Below are positions 9,328 to 18,544 of a DNA stretch of 64,000 nt, in pieces; position 1 is the stretch's first letter; each line of letters starts with the position of its first letter. The translations under genes were made by a program, and so were the position numbers. The notes under the pieces are model-generated. The model was not told the DNA's origin, searched no databases, and worked only from the letters and a program-made list of their open reading frames with translations. The DNA comes from Actinobacillus capsulatus DSM 19761. GTDB taxonomy: Bacteria > Pseudomonadota > Gammaproteobacteria > Enterobacterales > Pasteurellaceae. The stretch is from NCBI RefSeq assembly GCF_000374285.1, contig NZ_KB893935.1, forward strand, positions 62,001 through 126,000. Reading direction: 5' to 3'.

Positions 9328-9660
9328 CTATTTTTTGATCTCTTTCAGAAAATCTACTAATAGCGATTTTTGCGTTTGGGTTAATTCCTGCCAATATCGG
9401 TCGGCTTCATCGCTATTCCAATCGAAGCCCTCCATACAATCGGCAAAAAAGTAACTGATCGGCGTTTTCAAAAAGGTCGCAATCGCTACCAAATGTGCCA
9501 CGTTGATTTTATTTGCCCCTCGTTCATAGCGTGAAAGTTGTGGTTGAGAAATATCCACATACTCCGACAGCCTCTCCGCCGAATAGCCCATTTCTCTGCG
9601 TTTTTGTTGAATGCGTTGACCGACAAGACGGTCGATGTCTGTTGAAATCAGTTGTGCCAT
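9328..9660 (-). CDS. Xre-family helix-turn-helix regulator
   Basis: This 110-residue protein has an N-terminal lambda-repressor-like HTH domain (about residues 12-68). It includes IQQKRREMGYSAERLSEYVDI, the recognition-helix region QPQLSRYERGANKIN and VAIATFLKTPISYFF. The C-terminal 40 residues hold a short helical tail (YWQELTQTQKSLLVDFLKEIKK). It probably binds DNA and represses a nearby promoter. It is transcribed away from the DUF805 gene at 9794, a typical layout for a local regulator. The target is inferred. It could equally be the antitoxin-like or regulator remnant of a mobile element. Confidence 0.8.
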   Translation of the reverse strand: MAQLISTDIDRLVGQRIQQKRREMGYSAERLSEYVDISQPQLSRYERGANKINVAHLVAIATFLKTPISYFFADCMEGFDWNSDEADRYWQELTQTQKSLLVDFLKEIKK

Positions 9661-9793
9661 AGCTATCTCATAAAATTATGCGTTTATGGCATAATTTTTT
9701 GTGATTTTGTGCATTGACTGAATACCAGTAGAGGAATACAATTAGCAAAAATTATTCACCTACTAACTAAAATTTCTTTATAGGAGATAAAAA

Positions 9794-10291
9794 ATGAATA
9801 GCTTAAAAAATTTTTTCGGTTTTTTCTTTGGGTTTAATGGGAGAATTGGACGATTACACTATGGTTTATTTTTACCTGTTTTTACAATAATTTATCTGTT
9901 TATTACGGGTTTTATAACACTAATAAACCAAAATATAAGTAATAGAACAATGCGTGGTACATTTGGCTCCGCAGAGGATTTTTTAGGTTTAGCCGTAATT
10001 TTTGCAGTTGTTGCATTAGTTCTGGTGTTTAAATATTCCCATATTGTTAGACGCATACACGATCTCAATAAAAAAGCGACGAATACTAATTTATTCCAAA
10101 CTATTTTGTGGATAGATATTCTTTCACCTTTTACCTTGCTGATTACTTCTGATATTAAGCTTCTAATTAATTTGGTAATGGCCGTACTTTCTATTAGTTG
10201 CCTGATTACTCTTGCTTTTAAAAAAGGTAATGAGGGAGAAAATGATTTTGGCAAACCTCAAGTTCCGTTTTGGAAGAAAACAAATTCTTAA
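9794..10291 (+). CDS. DUF805 family membrane protein
   Basis: This 165-residue inner-membrane protein shows the DUF805 signature: FFGFNGRIGRLHYGLFLPVF at the N-terminus (about 12-32), a mid-protein VRRIHDLNKKATN (about 85-97) and a C-terminal FKKGNEGENDFGKP. About four hydrophobic segments are visible. DUF805 function is unknown. Start and ribosome site (TAGGAGATAAAAA) are clear. It heads a run of small plus-strand genes in the accessory block between pflA and pflB, and may be co-transcribed with the next two. Confidence 0.8.
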   Translation: MNSLKNFFGFFFGFNGRIGRLHYGLFLPVFTIIYLFITGFITLINQNISNRTMRGTFGSAEDFLGLAVIFAVVALVLVFKYSHIVRRIHDLNKKATNTNLFQTILWIDILSPFTLLITSDIKLLINLVMAVLSISCLITLAFKKGNEGENDFGKPQVPFWKKTNS

Positions 10292-10313
10292 TTAACCTTA
10301 ATAGGAGAACATT

Positions 10314-10562
10314 ATGCGTAGTTTAAGAAAATTAGCTGTTTTAACTATTGGTTTAGGAACGTCTGTAAGTGCTTTTGCTGACTGGATTACAATGTATAGT
10401 ATAGATGGTATTTCAAATGGAAATCTTGGTGCTTCATTTCGTACCTGTAGATATAGTACATCTCCTTTTGGTGGAGGAGAGACTATATCAATTAGAGTAA
10501 GTGGCTCTTACTGCCCTAATTCGATTGAATATAATCCTGAAACAAATAGCTGGCGGGAATAA
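10314..10562 (+). CDS. small secreted protein of unknown function
   Basis: The 82-residue product begins with a signal peptide (MRSLRKLAVLTIGLGTSVSAFA, likely cleaved before DWITMY). The mature part is about 60 residues, begins with a strand-rich segment, and carries two cysteines (in FRTCRYST and GSYCPNS) that could form one disulphide in the periplasm. A good ribosome site (TAGGAGAACATT) precedes the ATG. It lies 22 bases after the DUF805 gene and 3 bases before the next gene. I recognise no family. Confidence 0.65.
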   Translation: MRSLRKLAVLTIGLGTSVSAFADWITMYSIDGISNGNLGASFRTCRYSTSPFGGGETISIRVSGSYCPNSIEYNPETNSWRE

Positions 10563-10565
10563 TAT

Positions 10566-10763
10566 ATGTATGATTATAAGCTACTAAAAATAGCTCAGCC
10601 GTTTTATCATAATGACACTCATAATGATTATGATAAATTTCAAACTGACTTAATGGGTTATTTAAATGCTGGATATGAGATAGTTCATAGTGAGGATATA
10701 AGTTATAATTACTATGATACAGAAAGTTTTGGAAAAATCTTTTTTCTGAGAAAACCTAAGTAA
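10566..10763 (+). CDS. small hypothetical protein (weakly DUF4177-like)
   Basis: The 65-residue soluble product has no signal peptide. Its pattern, MYDYKLLKI at the start, a central helix ending in LNAGYEIVHSE and a final strand (FGKIFFLRKPK), loosely recalls DUF4177-like small proteins, in which a short YKV strand is followed by a GWE-type turn. That resemblance is weak. It begins 3 bases after the stop codon of the small secreted protein, suggesting translational coupling. It may be a cytoplasmic partner; no function is known. Confidence 0.5.
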   Translation: MYDYKLLKIAQPFYHNDTHNDYDKFQTDLMGYLNAGYEIVHSEDISYNYYDTESFGKIFFLRKPK

Positions 10764-10850
10764 GTTCTACACCGTTTATTACAATCGGTATTTCGCTATA
10801 CAATCTTTAGTTACCGAGAATTTGCTGTTTACCATACATAGGGAGTAAAA

Positions 10851-11225
10851 ATGAAGAAATTTCTACTTACTTTATTCGTACTTACCATTTCCTTACCTGC
10901 CGTTGCCTGCAATGAAGACTATGGTTAAGGACAACGCTATTCCACAGGTTACTATCTTAAAAACGGTAAGCTAACTAAAAGTAAAGTCGAAAACTGCTCA
11001 AACGGAATGCAAGAACAGAGCCATACTTTTGCAAATGGCACGGTGGTGAGTTTCATCAATATCAATCTAGCAATGACAACGGGCGGAAACGGCTATCAAA
11101 CTGATGCTTATATCAATGGGAAAGAGGCGAAAGAAGTGAAACGATTAAAAGGTATTCCCGCTCACTTTAGAGGTCAGTGTTACCAACCTAAATCGAAAGG
11201 TTCAAAACAAATTTATTGTATTTAG
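10851..11225 (+). pseudogene. small secreted protein gene interrupted by an in-frame TAA
   Basis: A frame starting at ATG 10851 behind GGGAG encodes a signal peptide (MKKFLLTLFVLTISLPAVA-C) and then reaches TAA at 10926-10928 (codon 26, after NEDYG). The same frame then runs on without break to TAG at 11223-11225, giving GQRYSTGYYLKNGKL... with four cysteines overall. The intact protein would have been about 123 residues. CAA to TAA is a simple explanation. The downstream part also has an internal ATG at 11007, but that product would lack a signal peptide. The family is unknown. Confidence 0.7.
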
Positions 11226-11243
11226 CGTACTCAATTTATTGAC

Positions 11244-11272
11244 AAACAGCCCAATTCAGGGCTGTTTTATTT
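11244..11272 (+). terminator. Rho-independent terminator
   Basis: AACAGCCC and GGGCTGTT form an 8-base stem around AATTCA, followed by TTATTTT. It closes the run of small plus-strand genes. Confidence 0.8.
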
Positions 11273-11300
11273 TAAAGTATATTGTTTTAAGGCTATCCCA

Positions 11301-11340
11301 ACCGCTTACAAGCGGTCAGTTTTCCGTAAAAATTTGCAAA
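11301..11340. repeat. DNA uptake signal with tight inverted half
   Basis: ACCGCTT (11301-11307) directly abuts ACAAGCGGTC (11308-11317), followed by an extended uptake-signal tail containing AAATTTGCAAA. It lies just downstream of the rhuM stop codon (minus strand) and may help end that gene. Confidence 0.7.
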
Positions 11341-11341
11341 C

Positions 11342-12367
11342 CTAACCTGCGTGGTATTTGGCTGCTATCTCTTTTACCAGTAAGTCAAAATCACTTTCAT
11401 AACTCAAATCTTGTTTCACTCGGTATTTTTCAAATTCGCTTAAAGCAAACGATTTAGCGATTTCAGCAGTAACTTTACCGGCATCTTGTAAAATTTCTCG
11501 GTCTGTGGCGGCAAGAAAGCGATTGAGGCGGGTTTCCCAATCTGCCATTGTCATAGGAATTTGGCGTTCTGCCATATCTTCTGCCATATCTAAATAAGCC
11601 GATACCAGCCGTTGTAATTGTGCCAGCTCATTGTCAGACAGGTAATTTTTGGCAACGACTACATCAAAGGGATAAATTTTACCCTGCGGAGCGTCTTTCC
11701 AATTCGTTAGCCCCATATTCGGTTTTTCGGCATTGGCTCTTGCCATAATCAGCTCAGCAGCAGTATGTCCGTGAATTGCCCAGTGCAATTTATTTTGTAC
11801 TGTAGCAAAAAAGCGTTTGGTGGCAGTGGCGGTACGGTCGTAATCCACTGCGGTTGCATAAATGTCGGTGATTTTTTGGTAGAACTTGCGTTCGGATAAT
11901 CGAATTTCCCGAATGCGGGCGAGCTGTTCTTCAAAGTATTTTTTGCCTAAAATAGTGCCGTCATTTTTTAGCCGTTCATCGTCCATCGCAAAGCCTTTAA
12001 TCGCAAAGCTCTGTACAATTTCAGTTGCCCATTTGCGAAACTGTACTGCTCGCTCGGAATTGACTTTATAACCAACTGCAATAATGGCAGATAAATTATA
12101 GTGCTTCGTCTGGTAGTTTTTTCCGTCTTGGGCAGTTACTCGAAATTTTCGAGTAACTGAATTTTCATCTAATTCCTTATCAAAAAATATTTTTTGTAAA
12201 TGGTAAGTAATAGTATGAGACTCTACCTCATAAAGTACTCCCATCATTTTTTGGCTTAGCCAAACATTTTCATCAGAGTAAATAGCATCAACTTGGCTTT
12301 CCCCTGTTGCCGTGATAAAGGTCAGATATTCTGCCACAGAGGAACGAATTAAATCTTGCTTAAGCAT
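11342..12367 (-). CDS. rhuM: RhuM family protein
   Basis: The 341-residue product matches the RhuM virulence-protein family, first noted in Salmonella pathogenicity island 3 and common in accessory DNA. Typical segments are VWLSQKMMGVLYEVESHTITYHLQKIF (about 33-59), ITRKFRVTAQDGKNYQTKHYNLSAIIAVGYKVNSERAVQFRKWA and the DNELAQLQRLVSAYLDMAEDMAERQIPMTMADWETRL region, each given here as landmarks. The N-terminal half resembles DNA-binding KilA-N/Bro-like adaptor domains. The biochemical role is unknown. GGGAGAAAGAG precedes the ATG. It sits at the edge of the accessory block beside pflB. Confidence 0.85.
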   Translation of the reverse strand: MLKQDLIRSSVAEYLTFITATGESQVDAIYSDENVWLSQKMMGVLYEVESHTITYHLQKIFFDKELDENSVTRKFRVTAQDGKNYQTKHYNLSAIIAVGYKVNSERAVQFRKWATEIVQSFAIKGFAMDDERLKNDGTILGKKYFEEQLARIREIRLSERKFYQKITDIYATAVDYDRTATATKRFFATVQNKLHWAIHGHTAAELIMARANAEKPNMGLTNWKDAPQGKIYPFDVVVAKNYLSDNELAQLQRLVSAYLDMAEDMAERQIPMTMADWETRLNRFLAATDREILQDAGKVTAEIAKSFALSEFEKYRVKQDLSYESDFDLLVKEIAAKYHAG

Positions 12368-12452
12368 CTCTTTCTCCCATATAGAATACTGTAATTATAA
12401 ACAATATTTCTAAAGCTGTGTAAATGAATAGCCATTTTTTCGAGCGAGATCA

Positions 12453-12489
12453 CAAAAAACCGCTTGTGGCATAAATGCCGCAAGCGGTT
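12453..12489 (-). terminator. pflB terminator made of an uptake-signal pair
   Basis: AACCGCTTG...GGCA pairs with TGCC...CAAGCGGTT around a TAAA loop. On the minus strand the stem is followed by TTTTTTG. It lies directly after pflB. Confidence 0.82.
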
Positions 12490-12518
12490 GATTTTTCTAA
12501 AAGTTTTGCAAATTTAGA

Positions 12519-14831
12519 TTACATACTTTCAGTGAAGGTACGGGTAATTACGTCCATTTGTTGCTCTTTGGTTAAAGAGTTGAAACGTACCGCATAACCA
12601 GATACACGAATTGTTAATTGTGGATATTTTTCTGGGTGCTCAACCGCGTCTAATAATGTTTCGCGGTTTAATACGTTTACATTTAAGTGTTGACCACCTT
12701 CAACAGTTGCTTCGTGATGGAAGTAACCGTCCATTAAGCCTGCAAGGTTACGTTTTTGTGCTTCGTAATCTTTACCTAATGCGTTTGGTACGATCGAGAA
12801 GGTATATGAAATACCATCTTTCGCATAAGCAAATGGAAGTTTTGCAACAGAAGTTAATGATGCAACCGCACCTTTTTGGTCACGACCGTGCATTGGGTTT
12901 GCACCCGGTCCAAATGGAGCACCAGCACGACGACCGTCAGGCGTATTACCAGTTTTCTTACCGTAAACCACGTTAGAAGTGATAGTAAGAATTGACTGTG
13001 TTGGAGTTGCATTGCGGTAAGTTTTGTGCGTTTGAATTTTCTTCATGAAACGTTCAACTAAGTCACAAGCGATTTCGTCTACACGGTTGTCATTGTTACC
13101 GAATTGCGGATATTCACCTTCAATTTCAAAGTCTAACGCTACATTTGAAGCCACTACGTTACCATCTTTATCTTTGATGTCGCCGCGAATTGGTTTAACT
13201 TTTGCGTATTTAATTGCAGATAATGAGTCCGCCGCAACAGAAAGACCTGCGATACCACATGCCATTGTACGGAATACATCACGATCGTGGAATGCCATTA
13301 ATGCCGCTTCGTAGCTGTATTTATCGTGCATGAAGTGGATGATATTTAATGCGGTCACATATTGTGTTGCTAACCAATCCATGAAGTGATCCATACGATC
13401 CATTACATCGTCGAAGTTTAAGTATTCGTCTGTAATTGGTGAAGTTTTCGGACCGACTTGTGCACCAGATTTCTCATCGATACCGCCGTTAATTGCGTAT
13501 AACATTGTTTTCGCTAAGTTTGCACGTGCACCGAAGAATTGCATTTGTTTACCAACAACCATTGGAGATACGCAACATGCGATTGCATAGTCATCGTTAT
13601 CAAAGTCAGGACGCATTAAGTCATCGTTTTCGTATTGTACTGATGAAGTATCAATAGATACTTTTGCACAATAACGTTTGAATCCGTCCGGTAATTGTTC
13701 AGACCAAAGGATAGTTAAGTTTGGTTCTGGTGATGGACCCATTGTGTAAAGGGTATTTAAGATACGGAAGCTGTTTTTAGTTACTAATGTACGACCGTCT
13801 AAGCCCATACCAGCTAAAGTTTCGGTTGCCCACATTGGGTCGCCTGAGAATAATTGATCGTATTCAGGCGTGCGTAAGAAACGCACCATACGTAATTTCA
13901 TTACTAAGTGGTCGATTAACTCTTGCGCTTCTTCTTCGGTAATTTTTCCTGCTTTTAAGTCACGTTCGATATAGATATCTAAGAATGAAGATACACGACC
14001 GAATGACATTGCCGCACCGTTTTGTGATTTAACTGCGGCAAGGTATGCGAAGTAAGTCCATTGAACCGCTTCTTGTGCAGTTTCAGCCGGACGAGAAACG
14101 TCAAAACCGTATGATGCAGCCATTTGCTTGATTTGACCTAATGCACGGTGTTGTTCTGCGATTTCTTCACGTAATTGGATTGTTGCTTGGATATCCTCAC
14201 CCGCTTCTAAACGAGGTTGTAATGAAGCAAATTGTTTTTGCTTGTCTTTCATTAAGAAATCCGCACCGTATACGGCTAAACGACGGTAGTCACCGATAAT
14301 ACGACCACGACCGTAAGCATCCGGAAGACCGGTAATTACACCCGATTTACGGCAACGTAAAATGTCCGGAGTATAAACATCGAATACACCTTGGTTGTGT
14401 GTTTTACGATATTCAGTAAAGATTTTTTCTACTTCAGGGTTTAAGGTACGACGATAAACATCGCAAGAACCTTTAACCATTTTGATACCACCAAACGGGA
14501 TAATCGCACGTTTTAATGGCGCATCAGTTTGAAGACCTACGATTTTCTCTAAAGCTTGATCGATATAACCCGCTTTGTGAGAAGTAATCGTTGATGGAAT
14601 TTCGCAATCAATATCGTACGGCTCGTGAGTTTTGTTCTCAACTTTGATTTTTTCCATTACTTCTTCCCATAACTTAGTTGTCGCAGCTGTTGCGCCAGCT
14701 AAGAAAGACTCATCGCCTTCATATGGAGTATAGTTTTTTTGGATAAAATCACGTACGTTTACTTCAGTTTGCCAGTCGCCACCAGTAAACCCTGCCCATG
14801 CTTTTTGTTGAGCTTCAGTTAGTTGAGTCAT
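12519..14831 (-). CDS. pflB: PflB, pyruvate formate-lyase
   Basis: This 770-residue glycyl-radical enzyme splits pyruvate and CoA into acetyl-CoA and formate, the central anaerobic reaction of mixed-acid fermentation. The catalytic cysteine pair is present in IACCVSPM (C419-C420), and the glycyl-radical motif is RVSGYAVRF near the C-terminus (Gly745). Its length is slightly above E. coli PflB (760). It is activated by PflA, encoded at 8482-9222. focA lies directly upstream on the same strand, with two FNR-like sites before focA, so focA-pflB transcription should rise without oxygen. Confidence 0.97.
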   Translation of the reverse strand: MTQLTEAQQKAWAGFTGGDWQTEVNVRDFIQKNYTPYEGDESFLAGATAATTKLWEEVMEKIKVENKTHEPYDIDCEIPSTITSHKAGYIDQALEKIVGLQTDAPLKRAIIPFGGIKMVKGSCDVYRRTLNPEVEKIFTEYRKTHNQGVFDVYTPDILRCRKSGVITGLPDAYGRGRIIGDYRRLAVYGADFLMKDKQKQFASLQPRLEAGEDIQATIQLREEIAEQHRALGQIKQMAASYGFDVSRPAETAQEAVQWTYFAYLAAVKSQNGAAMSFGRVSSFLDIYIERDLKAGKITEEEAQELIDHLVMKLRMVRFLRTPEYDQLFSGDPMWATETLAGMGLDGRTLVTKNSFRILNTLYTMGPSPEPNLTILWSEQLPDGFKRYCAKVSIDTSSVQYENDDLMRPDFDNDDYAIACCVSPMVVGKQMQFFGARANLAKTMLYAINGGIDEKSGAQVGPKTSPITDEYLNFDDVMDRMDHFMDWLATQYVTALNIIHFMHDKYSYEAALMAFHDRDVFRTMACGIAGLSVAADSLSAIKYAKVKPIRGDIKDKDGNVVASNVALDFEIEGEYPQFGNNDNRVDEIACDLVERFMKKIQTHKTYRNATPTQSILTITSNVVYGKKTGNTPDGRRAGAPFGPGANPMHGRDQKGAVASLTSVAKLPFAYAKDGISYTFSIVPNALGKDYEAQKRNLAGLMDGYFHHEATVEGGQHLNVNVLNRETLLDAVEHPEKYPQLTIRVSGYAVRFNSLTKEQQMDVITRTFTESM

Positions 14832-14866
14832 TTTAAGTCCTCTGTTTGTTAGTAAATTAAGTTTTA

Positions 14867-14909
14867 TAAGCGGTCTTTTTGCAAAAAATTACACAAATTA
14901 AACCGCTTA
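14867..14909 (-). repeat. inverted uptake-signal pair between focA and pflB
   Basis: TAAGCGGT and ACCGCTTA are inverted across 43 bases with GCAAAAAA in the spacer. This hairpin lies inside the focA-pflB operon, where it could be a processing or attenuation site. Confidence 0.7.
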
Positions 14910-14922
14910 AATCGAAATTTTA

Positions 14923-15747
14923 TTAGTGTTTACGAATATATAAGAACCATTGTACTAAGCCGATGAAGAACACCCCGCCGACAATATTTCCTAATGTTAC
15001 CGGAATAAGATTCTTAACAATAAAATGATATAAATCTAAGTCTGCGTATTGTGCTGGATCGACATTAATAACCGTCCAGAATTCAGGTGATGCAAATTGC
15101 GAAATCATCATACCCATCGGGATCATAAACATATTTGCAACACAGTGCTCGAAGCCTGATGATACGAATAATGCAATCGGCATAATCATAATAAACGCTT
15201 TGTCTGTTAGACTTTTACCGGCATTTGCCATCCATACCGCAAGACAAACCATAATGTTACATAAAATACCTAAGGTAAAAGCTTCCATCCAAGTATGATG
15301 AATTTTGTGTTGTGCCGTTTTAAGAATGGTTAATCCCCATTGACCGTTTGCCGCCATAATTTGACCGGAAAGCCAAATAAGTACAACCATACTCAAACCA
15401 CCGATAAAGTTACCGCCATACACAATGAACCAGTTTCTAAACATTTGGAACCAAGTGATACGATGTGTCGCTTTCGCAACAGCGGTTAGTGTTGATGAAG
15501 TAAATAATTCCGCACCGAATACGACACATAAGATAACGCCTAAAGAGAAAACGGTACCTCCGACGAGTTTTGCCATCCCCCACGGCACATCTGCCGCATC
15601 GGTTTGTGTTGTGGTGTAAAAGACAAAAGCAAGAGCGATGAAACCGCCTGCTAAAATTGCCGAGATGAAAGAATATAATTGGTGTTTAGTTGCCTTATAG
15701 ACTGCACCGTCTTCAGCGATTTTTGCCATTTCAGCAGGTGAGAACAT
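14923..15747 (-). CDS. focA: FocA, formate channel
   Basis: This 274-residue inner-membrane protein of the formate/nitrite transporter (FNT) family carries formate made by PflB across the membrane. It shows about six membrane segments, the N-terminal AEMAKIAEDGAVYKATKH region that forms the gating helix in this family, and FNT motifs such as GAELFTSST, VYGGNFIGG and GNIVGG. It is slightly shorter than E. coli FocA (285), the difference lying at the N-terminus. AAGGA precedes the ATG by about six bases. It is the first gene of the focA-pflB operon. Confidence 0.95.
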   Translation of the reverse strand: MFSPAEMAKIAEDGAVYKATKHQLYSFISAILAGGFIALAFVFYTTTQTDAADVPWGMAKLVGGTVFSLGVILCVVFGAELFTSSTLTAVAKATHRITWFQMFRNWFIVYGGNFIGGLSMVVLIWLSGQIMAANGQWGLTILKTAQHKIHHTWMEAFTLGILCNIMVCLAVWMANAGKSLTDKAFIMIMPIALFVSSGFEHCVANMFMIPMGMMISQFASPEFWTVINVDPAQYADLDLYHFIVKNLIPVTLGNIVGGVFFIGLVQWFLYIRKH

Positions 15748-15840
15748 TTATAATCCTTAAATATAAATTTGAAAAATTACAGAAATTGTTGAGAATTATA
15801 GACCTGTTAATGCAATACTCAAAATAAAATTGCCATTATA

Positions 15841-15877
15841 TTGAGGTAAATCAAAAGCGAATTTTGATGCAAATCAA
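15841..15877 (-). promoter_or_regulatory. two FNR-like sites upstream of focA
   Basis: TTGATGCAAATCAA (15864-15877) is a perfect FNR-type palindrome (TTGAT-N4-ATCAA). A second copy with one mismatch, TTGAGGTAAATCAA, lies at 15841-15854. FNR activates focA-pflB in enteric and Pasteurellaceae relatives. A site this far (about 94-130 bases) from the focA start codon fits an activator position. Confidence 0.75.
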
Positions 15878-15948
15878 ATTGAAACTTAATTGAAAATTTT
15901 AGTTAAAATACACCAATCATTTTATTAACAAAAATATTACAAATTAGC

Positions 15949-16434
15949 ATGATAGATTATTTTAGTTCCGTATTTAGTTTCTTTTTCTCAGAAGAAAACC
16001 AATTAATCTCAATGTTCCTTAGCGCTTTTTTAAGTGCGACGGTTTTGCCCGGTAATTCTGAATTAATTTTTAGTGCTTTAGCATCAAAAAATTTATTGGC
16101 GGAACAAACGATTTTTTCTGCAAGTATGCTGTGGTTAGTTTTGATTGCCACATTAGGCAATAGCCTCGGCAGTATCGTCACTTATGCGATGGGGCTATTA
16201 ATTCCTAAGCCGGTTAATTTGCAACATCGTTCCGCAAGATTAGCGCTGTCTTTATGTGAAAAATATGGTGTGTTTGCGCTTCTTCTGACGAGCTTACCGG
16301 TTATTGGCGATGTATTATGTGGTATGGCAGGCTGGCTCAGATTGAATATTTGGCAAACGGTATTTTTCATTACATTAGGAAAGTTAGTGCGCTATTTGTT
16401 ACTACTTTTTATGCTTTATCCTTTTATATTTTAA
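15949..16434 (+). CDS. yqaA: YqaA family inner-membrane protein
   Basis: This 161-residue membrane protein is related to E. coli YqaA, within the broad DedA/VTT (SNARE-associated) group. Conserved family blocks are FLSATVLPGNSELIFSAL (about 27-44), TLGNSLGSIVTYAMG (about 70-84) and PVIGDVLCGMAGWLR (about 120-134). About four membrane segments are visible. DedA-type proteins are linked to lipid or ion movement across membranes, but YqaA itself is unassigned. It is transcribed away from focA and ends at an uptake-signal terminator shared with htpX. Confidence 0.85.
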   Translation: MIDYFSSVFSFFFSEENQLISMFLSAFLSATVLPGNSELIFSALASKNLLAEQTIFSASMLWLVLIATLGNSLGSIVTYAMGLLIPKPVNLQHRSARLALSLCEKYGVFALLLTSLPVIGDVLCGMAGWLRLNIWQTVFFITLGKLVRYLLLLFMLYPFIF

Positions 16435-16445
16435 TCGTAATAAAA

Positions 16446-16490
16446 AAGCGGTCTATTCTTGCAATTTTTTTGCAAAATCAGACCGCTTGT
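16446..16490. terminator. inverted uptake-signal pair, bidirectional terminator
   Basis: AAGCGGTCT (16446-16454) pairs with AGACCGCTT (16480-16488), with TTTTTTTGCAAAA in the loop. It sits between convergent yqaA and htpX. Confidence 0.8.
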
Positions 16491-16493
16491 CGA

Positions 16494-17363
16494 TTATAAG
16501 TTTCTTAACGCTTCGATACGTTTTTCAAGTGGCGGGTGGCTCATAAATAATTCTTTAGAACGTACGCCGTTAATCATAAATGCCGCTAGAGAACTTTCCA
16601 TTTCTTGTGGCTCGTGTACGTGTTGTAAACGTTGTAGCGCCGCAATCATTTTCTCTTTGCCGACTAATTGTGCCGAACCAGCGTCCGCACGGTATTCACG
16701 GTAACGTGAGAACCACATCGCAATCATGGTTGCGATTACACCAAAGATCATTTGTAAAGCGATATCCACAATCCAGAAAACTAAGGTGTTTTGTGTGTTA
16801 TTACCGTTTTCATCTTTACCACTTGCAACAGCGGTTGAAATAATACGAGATAAGAAGATAACAAAGGTATTCAGTACGCCTTGTAATAAGGTCATCGTTA
16901 CCATATCACCGTTTGCAATGTGTGCAATTTCATGCGCAACCACTGCTTCAGCTTCATCTTCGGTCATGTTATCCAATAAACCGGTACTTACTGCGACTAA
17001 CGAATTACTTTTTGTTGCTCCGGTTGCAAATGCATTGACATCGGCAGAGTGATAAATCGCAATATCCGGCATTGGAATGCCTGCTTGCTGTGATTGACGT
17101 CGTACCGTATCAAATAACCACTGTTCCGCATGGTTGCGAGGTTGTTGAATAACTTCTGCGCCAACGGAACGTAATGCCATGCTTTTTGACATAAATAATG
17201 AGATTAAAGAACCCGCGAAGCCGAATAAAAGCGACATCATTAAAATACCAGCAGTGCTACCGCCTTGAATACCGGTTACTTGGAAAATGATATTTAACAC
17301 AATACCGAGTACGAAGGTAATCGCTAAGTTAGTTAATAAAAATAAGACAATTCTTTTTGCCAT
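16494..17363 (-). CDS. htpX: HtpX, membrane zinc protease
   Basis: This 289-residue M48 metalloprotease of the inner membrane takes part in membrane-protein quality control with FtsH. Two N-terminal membrane segments (about 5-27 and 38-57) precede the zinc motif HEIAH (H144-H148); two further hydrophobic segments lie at about 155-220, and the third ligand Glu lies in [13 protein letters not shown]. The length is near E. coli HtpX (293). The ATG at 17363 ([10 protein letters not shown]) matches known family starts; GGAG lies about 12 bases upstream, which is loose. The upstream in-frame TTG is not favoured. Confidence 0.95.
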   Translation of the reverse strand: MAKRIVLFLLTNLAITFVLGIVLNIIFQVTGIQGGSTAGILMMSLLFGFAGSLISLFMSKSMALRSVGAEVIQQPRNHAEQWLFDTVRRQSQQAGIPMPDIAIYHSADVNAFATGATKSNSLVAVSTGLLDNMTEDEAEAVVAHEIAHIANGDMVTMTLLQGVLNTFVIFLSRIISTAVASGKDENGNNTQNTLVFWIVDIALQMIFGVIATMIAMWFSRYREYRADAGSAQLVGKEKMIAALQRLQHVHEPQEMESSLAAFMINGVRSKELFMSHPPLEKRIEALRNL

Positions 17364-17448
17364 AGATAGATAAATCTCCAAAAAAGAGTGAGGAAAAACG
17401 GGTTATTAAATGAGGTAATTTTATAAGAATTCAAGCCGTTAGCAACAA

Positions 17449-18519
17449 TTATTCCCATAAATTTAACTGTTTTTTAACTTTTTCTGTCGGATAATGAACC
17501 GAAAGCCCGATTAAGCGTACCGAACGATGATTTGTCCGTTGCCAAACTTGTTGAAGTAATTCGATAAAACGTTCTAATGACAGACCGTCAGTAGTGCGCT
17601 CCAAGGTAGTTTGCGTAAAGTCACCGAACTTTAGTTTGATCGCTAATTTTTTAAATTCTTGCAGAGAACGCTCCCCCCAATTTCGTTGTAAACGAAATAC
17701 GAGTTTATTAAATAATTTATCAACGATTTGTTCGGCTTCCTCTAAAGACCAAATATCGGTCGGTAGCGTATTTTCAACCGCTAAGGATTTACGAGGGCGA
17801 TTTACTTCGATTTGCCGGTTATCAATCGCATGACTGAAATCCCAAAGTCGTTGTCCAAACTTACCAAATGTCTTGTAAATAAAAGCTTTATTGCTATGCT
17901 GAATATCTCCGCAAGTATGTAATCCCAGTTGTGCCAGTTTTTCATTGGTTACTTTACCGACACCAGGGAGCTTTTTTAGCGGCAAATCATAAATAAAAGC
18001 GGTCATATTTTCCGGAGAAATCACACATTGTCCATTCGGCTTGTTTTGATCCGAAGCGATTTTTGCCAAAAATTTCAGCGGTGCAATGCCAGCGGAGGCG
18101 GTTAAATATAGTTCGTTCCAAATTGTCGAGCGAATTTCTTGAGCAATCCAAGTTGCGGAGCCGGAACATTGTTGGCAATTTGTCACATCTAAATAAGCTT
18201 CGTCCAATGAAAGCGGTTCAATAATATCAGTATAGCGGCGAAATATTTGATGAATCTGCTCGGAAACCGATTTATATAGCGGCATATTAACTGGTACAAG
18301 AATCAGATTCGGGCAACGTTTTAATGCCTGAGCAGTCGGCATCGCGCTGTGCAAGCCGAATTTTCTGGCTTCGTAGTTACAAGTGGTCAGTACACCTCGA
18401 CCTTCAACAGAACCGCCAACAGCAACAGGTTTACCGATTAAAGTCGGATCTTCTCGCATTTCGATTGCAGCATAAAAACAGTCCATATCAATGTGAATTA
18501 TTTTGCGTTGCATTGCCAT
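17449..18519 (-). CDS. dinB: DinB, DNA polymerase IV
   Basis: This 356-residue Y-family translesion DNA polymerase copies past lesions during the SOS response. The catalytic motifs IIHIDMDCFYAAIE (about 7-20) and LSLDEAYLDVT (about 104-114) supply the acidic residues. GVGKVTNEKLAQLG is the helix-hairpin-helix of the thumb, and the little-finger domain follows. The last residues (LNLWE) may be a clamp-binding tail. Starts at 18519 and 18513 are both possible; neither has a strong ribosome site. A LexA box lies 26-41 bases upstream. Confidence 0.95.
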   Translation of the reverse strand: MAMQRKIIHIDMDCFYAAIEMREDPTLIGKPVAVGGSVEGRGVLTTCNYEARKFGLHSAMPTAQALKRCPNLILVPVNMPLYKSVSEQIHQIFRRYTDIIEPLSLDEAYLDVTNCQQCSGSATWIAQEIRSTIWNELYLTASAGIAPLKFLAKIASDQNKPNGQCVISPENMTAFIYDLPLKKLPGVGKVTNEKLAQLGLHTCGDIQHSNKAFIYKTFGKFGQRLWDFSHAIDNRQIEVNRPRKSLAVENTLPTDIWSLEEAEQIVDKLFNKLVFRLQRNWGERSLQEFKKLAIKLKFGDFTQTTLERTTDGLSLERFIELLQQVWQRTNHRSVRLIGLSVHYPTEKVKKQLNLWE

Positions 18520-18544
18520 ATGATTTAGATTATTTATAATTTAG

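Noticed and set aside
10926-10928. Recoding (selenocysteine or read-through) at the in-frame stop
   Set aside because: The codon is TAA, not TGA, and there is no sign of a recoding element; a nonsense mutation is simpler.
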